Of a DNA stretch of 64,000 nucleotides, positions 34,596 through 44,250 are shown piece after piece. The translations under genes and the position numbers were made by a program. The stretch is from the NCBI RefSeq assembly GCF_001704415.2, contig NC_030823.1, forward strand, positions 72,230,458 through 72,294,457, read 5' to 3'. A model generated the notes under the pieces. The model made no database searches. It saw only the letters and a list, made by a program, of their open reading frames with translations, and had not been told where the DNA came from. The stretch is from Capra hircus (taxonomy: Eukaryota > Chordata > Mammalia > Artiodactyla > Bovidae). Positions within the stretch are counted from its first letter, which is position 1, and each line of letters begins with the position of its first letter.

Positions 34596-34926
34596 CTGGG
34601 CTGCGGGCTCTCGGGGTGGGCGTGACCTGCGGGAGCAGCGGATCTGGGCCGGGGCGGGGGGCGGGGGGACCTTCAGCCTCCGAAGGCCGGCTGCAGCTCT
34701 CGGCTCTCTCGAGGGGAGGCCCGCAGGGAGTAGGGGGCGCACCGGGGACCCCGCGTCCCGCCGCGCTCCTCCGCGCCGCGCTCACCTACAGGGGCGCTGC
34801 CCGAGCTGGGGCGGCGATCGCCGTGTGCGTGGGCCCCGTGCCTCTGCGTTCTGCTTCTCCTCGCCTTCCTCCTAGCCTCGGGATGGGGACTCGGCAACTG
34901 GCACTTGGTCAGCGCCCCCGGGGCCG

Positions 34927-34935
34927 CTTATATTT
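34927..34935 (-). promoter_or_regulatory. G0S2: TATA box of G0S2
   Basis: Minus strand AAATATAAG, placed about 30 bp upstream of the inferred start near 34900. It sits at the edge of a CpG-rich promoter, the only AT-rich word in about 100 bp. Confidence 0.75.
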
Positions 34936-35242
34936 GTTTCTCCGAGCCCCGCCTCCTGGGCTCCCGGGCCAGCCAGAGAGAGGAGGGGGAAGAAGGGGAG
35001 AGGCGGGGCAGGGACCTTGGGGTGGCGGCCACGAGCTGTGCACACCCTCCCTGCAATTGCGAGCCCGGAGGCTGGGGGCGGGGGCCTGAGGCCGGGGGCA
35101 GGGAGGAGGGCCTGGATGTACAAAGGTGAGGACCCGGAGCCCGGGGAGGAATCCGCGCCCATTTCCGACCTCCTTAGTGGTGTGGGTGGATCACAGCTTC
35201 CCTCCTTCGGAGAGGTCTGGAAGGACCCCTGGTGAGGACGCC

Positions 35243-35427
35243 TGAAAGTGAAGTCAAAGTCGCTCAGGCGTGTCCGGCTCTTTGCGACCCCATCGACTAC
35301 ACAGTCCAGGGAATTCTCCAGGCCAGAATACTGGAGTGGGTAGCCTTTCCCTTCTCCAGGGGATCTTCCCAACCCAGGGATCAAACCCAGGTCTCCCGCG
35401 TTGCAGGTGGATTCTCAAGGGAAGCCG
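35243..35427 (-). mobile_element. Bov-tA SINE upstream of G0S2
   Basis: Nearly full body: aaagtcgctcaggcgtgtcc at the left through ggatcttcccaacccaggga to the tRNA-like head at the right. It lies about 310 bp upstream of the G0S2 TATA box, just outside the CpG island. Confidence 0.88.
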
Positions 35428-37437
35428 GGGTTCTACTTAACTGAAAAATTAGTTTTCATAAAGAAAGTTTGTCATCTTCCCGCACGTATAGGGATTTGAG
35501 GTACAAGGAAAGGAGAGGGATCGGGTTATGAAAACAGAAAGGGTCTCCAGGCTCTGCATAAAGAATGAAGTTTGTGCTTATAGTTACATTTCTCTCTGGT
35601 CTAACTGGTTTAGTCATGGGCGCTTGCATTGCTAGGGTCACTTGATGGGTAACTATTCATTGAGGCTGCCCTTTAATGCACAGATGTGTGTGTGTGTGGT
35701 GTGATGTTTGTGTCTGTAGGGGTTTGTACTTCTGTGTATCAGAGAACTGCCATTAAATCCAAACTCTCCCCACTACCACTTAAGACGTGAAGTTGAACAC
35801 TGGGGAGAGGTGAACATGGAAAGATGGGCCTTGGGGAAAGTTTGCTGGCCTGAACTGCAAATATTTCCTGTGTCCCTCAACAATTATATGCCACTTCCCT
35901 GGACCTGGGGAGCAGCACGGCTGTACCAGCTCCATTTGGCAGAAAGGTGAGAATAGACAGTTAAGGTAAGAAGCTAAGGAGTAGAGAGAATACCCTTGGA
36001 AGCATGGAGAAGGTAGGGTCGATTTTAACCAGGATCACCTTAGGCGAGGGAGGGTTCTGGTTTAGCCTTGGTTATTCACATATTAGAGTTAGTTAGCAAG
36101 TAGGGGAAAAGGAGAGACCCTGGGCCAAAGCCCTTCAAGCAGAGAAAAGGAGAGGGCAGAGAGAGGATGGGGAAATTGGACAGGCCAGACAATTGCAAAG
36201 GTCAGTGATGCAACCTTGCAATAGCCTGGCAACGTCAGTCAGGCTGAGCCCCGAGGGGAGGGACCCGGAAAGGGCTGTTGCAGGGATTACATATTGGGCT
36301 CGTTGGAAGTTTTAACAGTAATTTTTCTTGGGAGTCTGAGGCAATTTCCTGGACAAACGAGTTTAAAAAGACAGCAGTAACACCTGCCCTTCACCCCTGT
36401 AGTTCAGTTAGTAGGATTTGTGTGTGCAGCTTGGGCAAGGTTACCTGAAGAGCTTATTTGAAATTCTACATTTTAATCTGTACACAAGCAGGCAAGGTTA
36501 CCAGGGGCCAAATGGGGATGATTCTTGGAGCTCGTGTCCCCTGCTTATTATTCCTTTAACCTTGTCAGGCAGGAAGCTTCTGTAACCAGGGAGATGAATA
36601 TCAGTCTTGGGCATTTTCTTTGAACCTTTCTTACAATTTTGGTCTTTAATAACCAGCAGAAGTGATCTGTGAGCTTTCCCAAGGACTATGTGAGTCTGAA
36701 ATACTGTGACTTCTGAATGAGTGTGTGCTGTCATCTTAATATCAGGACTTTCACGTGGTTTCTGCTCTGAGGATGAGTCAGCCCTGTGGAGCTTTGGCCT
36801 CCAAAACTCCAAAATTGACACTTCAGTGAGCATTTCCGGTATTTCTGTAACTCAAGAGACACAAGCCGCACGTCTCTCAAGGTCAGCAAGCTGTAATTTA
36901 TCTGGGGTTCCCCTTTCTTGTGACTAACTCTGGCACATCACATCACCTCAGATGAGTTCCCCTGTTTCTCTCTCTGATAACCCAGCTTTGACCCCGAAGG
37001 TCTTACCAGCTTGCTGGCCAGAGCTGGGCAGAGTAAAGGAGCAAATGGCAAGGACTGGGGTCACTGGTGGATTTGCTGTTCCTGGTTTAGGTGGTAGCTA
37101 GGGCTGAGTGCAAGATGGTGGGAATAGAAGGTTGAGAAATCCAAGGTCACCAATGCTAGGAATTTCTGACTCTGCTCCTCTGTCTGGGTGGGGAAGAGGC
37201 CAACCAGGGTAGCAATTTGGCTAACGCTTGGGAAGCTAAGCATGTGATTTGACTGTGCTGATGTCCCTTTAAAGATGCAAAACCTTGTGTTGAATCCTGC
37301 AGGTCAGACACAAGGTATTTAAGTCAAGGTCACAGTTGTAGGGCAACAAACCCTTTGCCTAGGGCTGAGGGATTTCTGGAAGATGCTACATTTGCACTGC
37401 TGAAACTGAAACAGTTCCAGGCAATCCAGAGCCTCTT
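35428..37437. other. Unique DNA upstream of G0S2, no gene seen
   Basis: A short (TG)n run is at 35684-35699. No coding exon was recognised. This is where enhancers of G0S2 could lie, but no specific site is supported. Confidence 0.4.
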
Positions 37438-37560
37438 GCTGTTGTTCAGCCATTAAGTTAAGTTGTGTCTGACTCTTTGTGACGCCCATGGACTGCAGCA
37501 TGCCAGGCCCCTCTGTCTTTCAGTATTTCCCAGAGTTTATTCAAATTCTTGAGTTACTTT
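37438..37560 (-). mobile_element. BovB/Bov-A-type 3' fragment
   Basis: On the minus strand it has the BovB tail order: the ccagagtttattcaaattct block, the catggactgcagcatgccag block, then gtgtctgactctttgtgacg. It is short and decayed. Confidence 0.65.
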
Positions 37561-37820
37561 CATTTCATGGGCATTAATGTTAAACACCACTTTATCCTAC
37601 CATTCCCTGCCCAATGCCCTGCTTTATTTTCCTTCATGGTGCTTCATGCTTGGATTTATGTGGATGTAATTATGAATTTGCTTCTGTGTTTTCTTCTGTA
37701 TCCATCTGAGGATAACCTTTATGAAGACCGGAACTTTGTTTTATTCTGCACGGCATCCCCCGGGCCCAGTATAATCCTTGGCACATAGCAAGTCCTTAAT
37801 AGGTAACGATGGGATTAATC
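37561..37820 (+). repeat. L2-like 3' end
   Basis: The order cctttatgaagaccggaact, cccagtataatccttggcac, atagcaagtccttaatagg matches the terminal part of ancient L2 elements. Tentative. Confidence 0.4.
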
Positions 37821-37908
37821 GAAGAAGGCAATGGCACCCCACTCCAGTACTCTTGCCTGGCAAATCCCATGGACAGAGGAGTCTGGTAGGGTGCAGTCCA
37901 AGGGGTTA
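37821..37908 (+). mobile_element. Bov-tA SINE fragment
   Basis: gaaggcaatggcaccccact, then cccatggacagaggagtctg and the gcagtccaaggggtt end. The head and extreme 3' end are missing. Confidence 0.85.
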
Positions 37909-38089
37909 ATGAGTGTCTTCCCTATTGGACTGGCAGGAGAAGAGACTATGTTTATGAAGTTTGCCTGCAGTCAGACTTTTAGTAGATACTCAAAGAAGCA
38001 TTCAGGGTTTATTTGTGTATTTTTTTTCCTTTGGGGGCAGTTGTTTTCTTTTTTTCCCCCTTTGTTTTTTGTTCTCTGTTTTCTAATCC

Positions 38090-38640
38090 ACATCAAACAC
38101 TACCACCAAATAAATCTTCCTAAAATTAAGTTTTTTTACTTAAGTGCCTCTTGAAAGCCTGGATGGTTTCTCATTGCCCACGTGATGAACTTTTGGATTC
38201 TGCATGTTCAGTTTATTTGGTCAATATTCTTGGTTCCAGGAGCTCTACTGTCTGATCTTCCCTATTCACCCAACCTCACATCTCATCTCCTCCAGCAAGT
38301 TGCCTTTGTTCCCCAGACCGGTTTTGCACAGCCCAAGAGACAACTCCTTCTTGTTGCTCGTGACTCACCTCTGCTGCCCCTCTTCTTCCTGCCTGAGAAG
38401 CTCTCCTGTTTCTGCTCTGTCTTCTACCTTTCAGGTTAGGTGCTCCAAGAGGCCCCTGCTGCCTGTGCCAGCACAGCCTGCCCTCTCCAGCTCTGTGAAT
38501 TCCAGCTGGAACTGCCCAGGTTGGCACTGCATTGTGTACTGGATTGTAGAGCACTTGCCTTGTGTCCCGAGGGCTTTCCCCATGTCTGTGAAAGGCCAGG
38601 CCTTTGTAACATTCACAGTCCTGACATCTAATAGGAGTCC
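38090..38640 (+). repeat. Ancient L2 LINE fragment
   Basis: It has phrases typical of L2: ctcttgaaagcctggatggt, acctcacatctcatctcctc, and cctgcctgagaagctctcct. An open frame of 166 codons here (38204-38704) follows the repeat and has no domain. Confidence 0.45.
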
Positions 38641-39077
38641 AATCAGTGCTAGTCTCGTTGACCTGCAAGTCAGAGCGGGGACAATGGGTGCAAAATGTCG
38701 GTAAAGACTCTTTGGGGAGGTTATTTTAGGTACAGTGTTTTGGCCTTGGCTCAGAGCCATAGGCTTGAAATTGCCCATGACCTGGCAACTCGACTGAGTC
38801 CCTTCCACTCTGACTCCCTCACCTTTCACTTCCATTTCCAACTGAGTGTCTGACATTGCAGTGATTGGCTCACTCTCAGGCACCCTTCCAACCTGCTCCC
38901 AGGACCCCAGGGCCTTGACACATCAATACTGAGGAACAGATCGTCCGTAGACATTTTGCTTTTGTCCCTCATGGCTTCTGGCCAAGCAGAGCCACTAGCT
39001 GCCGGAAGCAGCAGCATGGGCTGGGAGGGGAAGTGCCCTGCCACCCACACAGCACACACCCAGTACTGTACTCTACA
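38641..39077. other. Unique DNA, no gene seen
   Basis: Nothing recognisable on either strand. Confidence 0.4.
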
Positions 39078-39228
39078 AATTTTTTTTTTTTAATTTATCA
39101 TTTTTTGTTGGCGTATACTTGCTTTGCAATGTTGTGTTAGTTTCTGCTGTACAACAAAGTGACTCAGCTATATGTATACATATATCCTTTCCCTCTGGAA
39201 CCTCTCTCCCCACATAACCCTTTACAAG
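39078..39228 (-). mobile_element. L1 3' end fragment
   Basis: Poly-T at the left (39080-39092) is followed by the ruminant L1 3' UTR words cttgctttgcaatgttgtgt and tctgctgtacaacaaagtga, as in the start of the element at 3827. Confidence 0.85.
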
Positions 39229-39277
39229 TTTGAATCCGTGCAAGGAACTTCCTCCAAGCTCAAGTACTAGCTGGATT

Positions 39278-39420
39278 TAGTATGTGGTTCTGGAGTCAAT
39301 CAGACTTAGGTTCCTTCAAGTCCTGGCTCCTCTTGCCAGGGTCTGACCTTGGACAAGTGAACTTCCCCAGTCTCCATTTGCTCATCTGTGAAAGGAGGGT
39401 GGTGCTCGCACTAGGGTGCT
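39278..39420 (+). mobile_element. MIR SINE
   Basis: Core order gttctggagtcaatcagact, gaccttggacaagtgaactt, ctccatttgctcatctgtga. Confidence 0.75.
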
Positions 39421-39589
39421 ATGGTGGGCTTGGTGGTCTGGCACGAATGAAGCAGTTGGTTCAGCCATTGCTTACTCTTCAGTTGTCTTTGCCTCCTGCT
39501 CCACGTCAGCAGTCCTCGCGGTCCTTTATCCCGGCCCAGGACACTCGCATTCCCTAGGTGGTAGTGGCAGCAAGAAGGTCCGGGACCTT

Positions 39590-39857
39590 TGCTGAAACTT
39601 GGCTGAAGTATCAGCTGTGTGTCTGATACTATGTCAAGTATAGTTATAAAAAAAAGCAGAGCACAAAATCCTCCTTGTCCTCAAGCAGCTTATAATCAAG
39701 TAGAGGACCCCAGATATTAAATAAGTTATGACGGTCTACTAGGATGAGCACAGTCAGAACTGTATACCAGGGAAACAAATAGAATGAGAAATGTATGGAT
39801 CCAGTTTGGGGAGGAGATGGTCAAAGAAGGCCTGAGAGTGGATGATGTCTGAGCCGC
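39590..39857 (+). repeat. Ancient L2-like repeat fragment
   Basis: The words gtctgatactatgtcaagta, ccttgtcctcaagcagctta and ggtcaaagaaggcctgagag resemble the same common repeat as 21420-21770. Confidence 0.4.
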
Positions 39858-40096
39858 TTACAGTATTAAAGCAGGGTCCAGCAGGGTCCACGGCCTGTTA
39901 GGAACCTGGCCACACAACAAGAAGTGAGCAGCAGGTGAGTGAGCGAAGTTTCATCTGCTGCTTTTCTTTGCTCCCCATCATTTGCATTACCGTCTACCCC
40001 ATGCCCTACCAGCCCCGCCCCGATATGTGGAGAAATGGTCTCCCAGGAAACCGGCCCCTGGCATCAAAAAGTTTGGGGACCGCTGTGTAAAGGATA
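39858..40096 (+). mobile_element. MER1-type hAT-Charlie DNA transposon fossil
   Basis: ccacggcctgttaggaacct, gcacaacaagaagtgagcag-like and gtttggggaccgctg are hallmark words of the MER1 family. The 5' terminal repeat is lost, and cagggtccag is locally duplicated at 39872-39889. Confidence 0.75.
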
Positions 40097-40430
40097 CATA
40101 GTGTTCACCAGGTGAGGGAAAGGAGGGGTTGAGGACTGGGGATTCAGGGTGAGAGAGGCCTGCACAGGAAAAAGGGAGGATGCATGAGAGACATCGCATG
40201 GTCCAAGAGGAGGTCAGCGAGGTGGGTGTTAGAGCATAATGGCTTGGTTTGGGGAGACAGCAGGAAAGGAGGAGGAAGTATTGGTAGGAAGCAGGAGGCC
40301 GACAGTGAGCAGTTATGTAAACGATCACCGGCTTCTGCCATGCCTGGGAATGGTCGTACACTCCCTTCTTCTAGAGGCACATTCTCCTTGGCTTCCATGA
40401 TATCAGATTCTCTTAGTTTCCCTGCCGTCC
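40097..40430. other. Unique DNA, no gene seen
   Basis: No recognisable coding or repeat feature. Confidence 0.4.
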
Positions 40431-41497
40431 TATTATGGACACTCTTTAGTTCTTTTTCTCACTTTTGCTTTTCATCTAACCTCTCAATGTCAGCATTTAT
40501 CAGGACTTAGCCCTGGAGCCACTTTTCTCTTTGCTCTCTTTAGGTAATTTAGGGTGCTCCCAAGCCTTCTATTACTGCCTCTTTGTAGATGACATACAAA
40601 TCTGAGCTCTAGACCCTTTTTCTCCCTTCCTAGTCTATGTTTCCACTTGGACATCTTTCAGATGTCAAGCTTACCATGTCTAAAGCTAAATTCAATATTT
40701 TTACTCCATAAACTTGCATCACTATCTTTCTTAATCTAGACCTTACTATTTACTTAGCTGCTCAGGTCCTAAGCCTGGGAACCATCCTTTGCTCCCCTCT
40801 CTCAGTCACCTCTCATATGCAAACACTCAGCAAGACTTGTCATTCTACCTCGTAAATATCTCTTGATTTTATTTGCTTTGTATCCTCTTTGCTACCCTCC
40901 TAGTCAAAGCCCCCATCCTCTTAGCTGGACTACTACTGTGTCTCCAAGCTTATCTGTCTGCTTTGGGTCTTGATTCATTCAATCCAATCCAATCTAATCC
41001 AGTGTAATCTTAAAAAAAAATCAAACCATGTCACCTTTTTCCTTAAAACCCTTCAGTGGACCCCACGTTGCCCTTTGGATAATGGCCCAGATTCTTGTAA
41101 GTTCACCCATGATCTTGTCCTTCTCTGTTTTTTCCCAGTTTCATTATATATACAATTTCCCTCAATCTTCACACTCTCAGTACCAATCACAGTTATGTTC
41201 TTTCACAACTTCAGGTCCTTCCTCATGTTGTCCGTGTCTCTTGGAACACTTTCTTCATGTTTTTCGCTTGCTCTTGTGAACCCGTATTCATCTGTCAAGT
41301 GTCACGGTCCCCGCTTCCTCTGGAGGCATTCCCTGCTGCACAGACGAGGCTAGTTCCCTTTGCTGCACGTGCCACACAGTCACCTCATTTTCCCTTTCAT
41401 GATTATTGTCTGTCTCCGTGGCAGGACTGTATACTCTGTGAGGGTAGGAACTATCTCTGTCTTGCTCAGCACAGTGTCCTCAGACTAGTACAATGCA
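40431..41497 (+). mobile_element. Ancient L2 LINE
   Basis: A long, ordered L2 match: cctcgtaaatatctcttgat, ttagctggactactactgtg, aaaccatgtcacctttttcc, acccttcagtggaccccacg, cattccctgctgcacagacg, and the terminal gagggtaggaactatctctg region. Its end is cut by the BovB that follows. Confidence 0.65.
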
Positions 41498-42456
41498 TTG
41501 CTTCTTGAGGTGCGGCGGCGCAGCCGGCGAACTGAGCGCAGGCGGCGGCTGGCGCACTAAGCATGGTCGAGAGGAGTCACCGCGCCTCCGAGGCCAGGGG
41601 CGGCGGCCGGGAGGAGCAACCCCACGCCCAAGGAGCGGTGGCTGTGCGGGCGCAGGAGGGCCTACAGGAGCCATCCCACGTTGAAGGTCAGGAAGGGCAG
41701 AGGGAGGAGATACCCCTCATCCAAGATAAGGAGCAGTGGCTGTGCTTTGCTGGAGCAGCCGTGAGGAGATACCCCACGCCCAAGGTAAGAGAAACCCAAG
41801 TAAGATGGTAGGTGTTGCAAGAGGGCATCAGAGGGCAGACACACTGAAACCATACTCACAGAGAACTAGTCATTCTAATCACACTAGGACCACAGCCTTG
41901 TCTAACTCAATGAAACTAAGCCATGCCCACAGGGTAACCAAAGACAGGCGGGTCATGGTGGAGAGGTCTGACAGAATGTGGTTCACTGGAGAAGAGAATG
42001 GCAAACCACTTCAGTATTCTTGCCTTGAGAACCCCATGAACAGTATGAAAAGGCAAAATGGTAGGATACTGAAAGAGGTACTACCCAGGTCAGTAGGTGC
42101 CCAATATGCTACTAGAGATCAGTGGAGAAGTAACTCCAGAAAGAATGAAGGGATGGAGCCAAAGCAAAAACAATACCCAGCTGTGGATGTGACTGGTGAT
42201 AGAAGCAAGGTCTGATGCTGTAAAGAGCAATATTGCATAGGAACCTGGAATGTCAGGTCCATGAATCAAGGCAAATTGGAAGTGGTCAAACAGGAGATGG
42301 CAAGAGTGAGCATCGACAATCTAGGAATCAGCGAACTATTATGAACTGGAATGGGTAAATTTCACTAAGATGACCATTATATCTACTACTGCGGGCAGGA
42401 ATCCCTCAAAAGAAATGGAGTAGCCATCATGGTCAACAAAAGAGTCCGAGATAGAG

Positions 42457-44250
42457 TTCAGTTCAGTTCAGTTCAGTCGCTCAGTCATCTCTGACTCTGC
42501 GACCCCATGAATCGCAACACGCCAGGCCTCCCTGTCCATCACCATCTCCCGGAGTTCATTCAGACTCACGTCCATCAAGTCCATGATGCCATCCAGCCAT
42601 CTCAACCTGGGTTGTCCCCTTCTCCTCCTGCCCCCAATCCCTCCCAGCATCAGAGTCTTTTCCAGTGAGTCAACTCTTTGCATGAGGTGCCAAAAGTACT
42701 AGAGTTTCAGCTTTAGCACCATTCCTTCCAAAGAAATCCCAGGGTTGATCTCCTTCAGAATGGACTGGTTGGATCTCCTTGCAGTCCAAGGGACTCTCAA
42801 GAGTCTTCTCCAACACCACAGTTCAAAAGCATCAATTCTTTGGCGCTCAGCCTTCTTCACAGTTCAACTCATCCATACATGACCACTGGAAAAACCATAG
42901 CCTTGACTAGACGGACCTTAGTCGGCAAAGTAATGTCTCTGCTTTTGAATATACTATCTAGGTTGCTCATAACTTTTCTTCCAAGGAGTACGCGTCTTTT
43001 AATTTCATGGCTGCAGTCACCATCTGCAGTGATTTTGGAGCCCCCCAAAATAAAGTCTGACACTGTTTCCACTGTTTCCCCATCTATTTCCCATGAAGTG
43101 ATGGGACCGGATGCCATAATCTTCGTTTTCTGAATGTTGAGCTTTAAGCCAACTTTTTCACTCTCTCCTCTTTTACTTTCATCAAGAGGCTTTTTAGTTC
43201 CTCTTCACTTTCTGCCATAAGGGTGGTGTCATCTGCATATTTGAGGTTATTGATATTTCTCCCAACAATCTTGATTCCAGCTTGTGTTTCTTCCAGTCCA
43301 GTGTTTCTCATGATGTTCTCTGCATAAAAGTTAAATAAGCAGGGTGACAATATACAGTCTTGACACACTCCTTTTCCTATTTGGAACCAGTCTGTTGTTC
43401 CATGTCCAGTTCTAACTGTTGCTTCCTGGCCTGCATACAGATTTCTCAAGAGGCAGGTTAGGTGGTCTGGTATTCCCATCTCTTTCAGAATTTTCCACAG
43501 TTTATTGTGATCCACACAGTCAAAGGCTTTGGCATAGTCAATAAAGCAGAAATAGATGTTTTCTGGAACTCTCTTGCTTTTTCCATGATCCAGCGGATGT
43601 TGACAATTTGATCCTTTGCCTTTTCTAAAACCAGCTTGAACATCAGGGAGTTCATAGTTCACGTATTGCTGAAGCCTGGCTTGGAGAATTTTGAGCAATA
43701 CTTCACTAGCATGTGAGATGAGTGCAATTGTGCGGTAGCTTGAGCATTCTTTGGCATTGCCTTTCTTTGGGATTGGAATGAAAACTGACCTTTTCCAGTC
43801 TTATGGCCACTGCTGAGTTTTCCAAATTTGTTGGCATATTGAGTGCAGCACTTTCACAGCATCGTCTTTCAGGATTTGGAACAGCTCAACTGGAATTCCA
43901 TCACCTCCACTAGCTTTGTTCGTAGTGACGCTTTCTAAGGCCAACTTGACTTCACATTCCAGGATGTCTGGCTCTAGGTGAGTGATCACACCATCATGAT
44001 TATCTGGGTCGTGAAGATCTTTTTTGTACAGTTCTTCTGTGTATTCTTGCCACCTCTTCTTAATATCTTCTGCTTCTGTTAGGTCCATACCATTTCTGTC
44101 CTTTATCGAGCCCATCTTTGCATGAAATGTTCCCTTGGTATCTCTAATTTTCTTGAAGAGATCTCTAGTCTTTCCCATTCTGTTGTTTTCCTCTATTTCT
44201 TTGCATTGATCGCTGAAGAAGGCTTTCTTATCTCTTCTTGCTATTCTTTG
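42457..44250 (-). mobile_element. 5'-truncated BovB inserted in reverse in the BovB at 41505
   Basis: The 1794-bp copy has its pentamer tail (ttcag units) at 42457-42477 and is truncated at the RT-proximal codons QRIARRDKKAF at 44250. Broken frames on the minus strand include 43144-43698, with DYAKAFDCVDHNKLWKILK and the YADD box, and 43801-44178. RQG reads CQD here. No clear TSD: the host sequence continues almost directly from gatagag to tacttgg. Confidence 0.9.

Larger units (their letters stand above)
33960..34900 (-). other. G0S2: G0S2 transcription unit with one 5' UTR intron
   Basis: Exon 1 is non-coding, from about 34900 to 34786. Its donor is CTGTAG|GTGAGCGC, and the 159-bp intron (34785-34627) ends at CTCCCGCAG. 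Exon 2 starts at 34626, 31 bp before the start codon. The two-exon layout with a short 5' UTR intron is that of mammalian G0S2. The 3' UTR is about 350 nt and contains an AU-rich stretch of attatt/gttgtt repeats (about 34000-34025). Transcript ends are estimated from the TATA box and polyadenylation signal. Confidence 0.8.
34240..35130. promoter_or_regulatory. CpG island over G0S2 and its promoter
   Basis: Dense CpG and high GC cover coding exon, intron, exon 1 and upstream to about 35130. This is the only such island in the window apart from the small CpG-rich BovB 5' end near 41505-41640. It explains the long open frames on both strands here (216-267 codons), which are not genes. Confidence 0.85.

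Noticed and set aside
34135..34785. 216-codon minus-strand frame overlapping G0S2 in another frame
   Set aside because: It crosses the inferred splice acceptor and 5' UTR intron, is out of frame with METV..., and has composition typical of GC-rich non-coding sequence.
33822..35089. Long plus-strand open frames of 181-267 codons overlapping G0S2
   Set aside because: They lie in a CpG island where stop codons are rare in every frame. They are antisense to a well-supported gene and have low-complexity Arg/Pro/Ala composition with no domain.
38204..38704. 166-codon plus frame
   Set aside because: It overlaps an ancient L2-like repeat and an opposite-strand frame of similar length. Composition explains it.
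42456..42480. Direct repeats of ttcag here and near 49595, 50520 and 14520 as possible regulatory arrays or CRISPR-like repeats
   Set aside because: They are the normal short-unit 3' tails of BovB elements.
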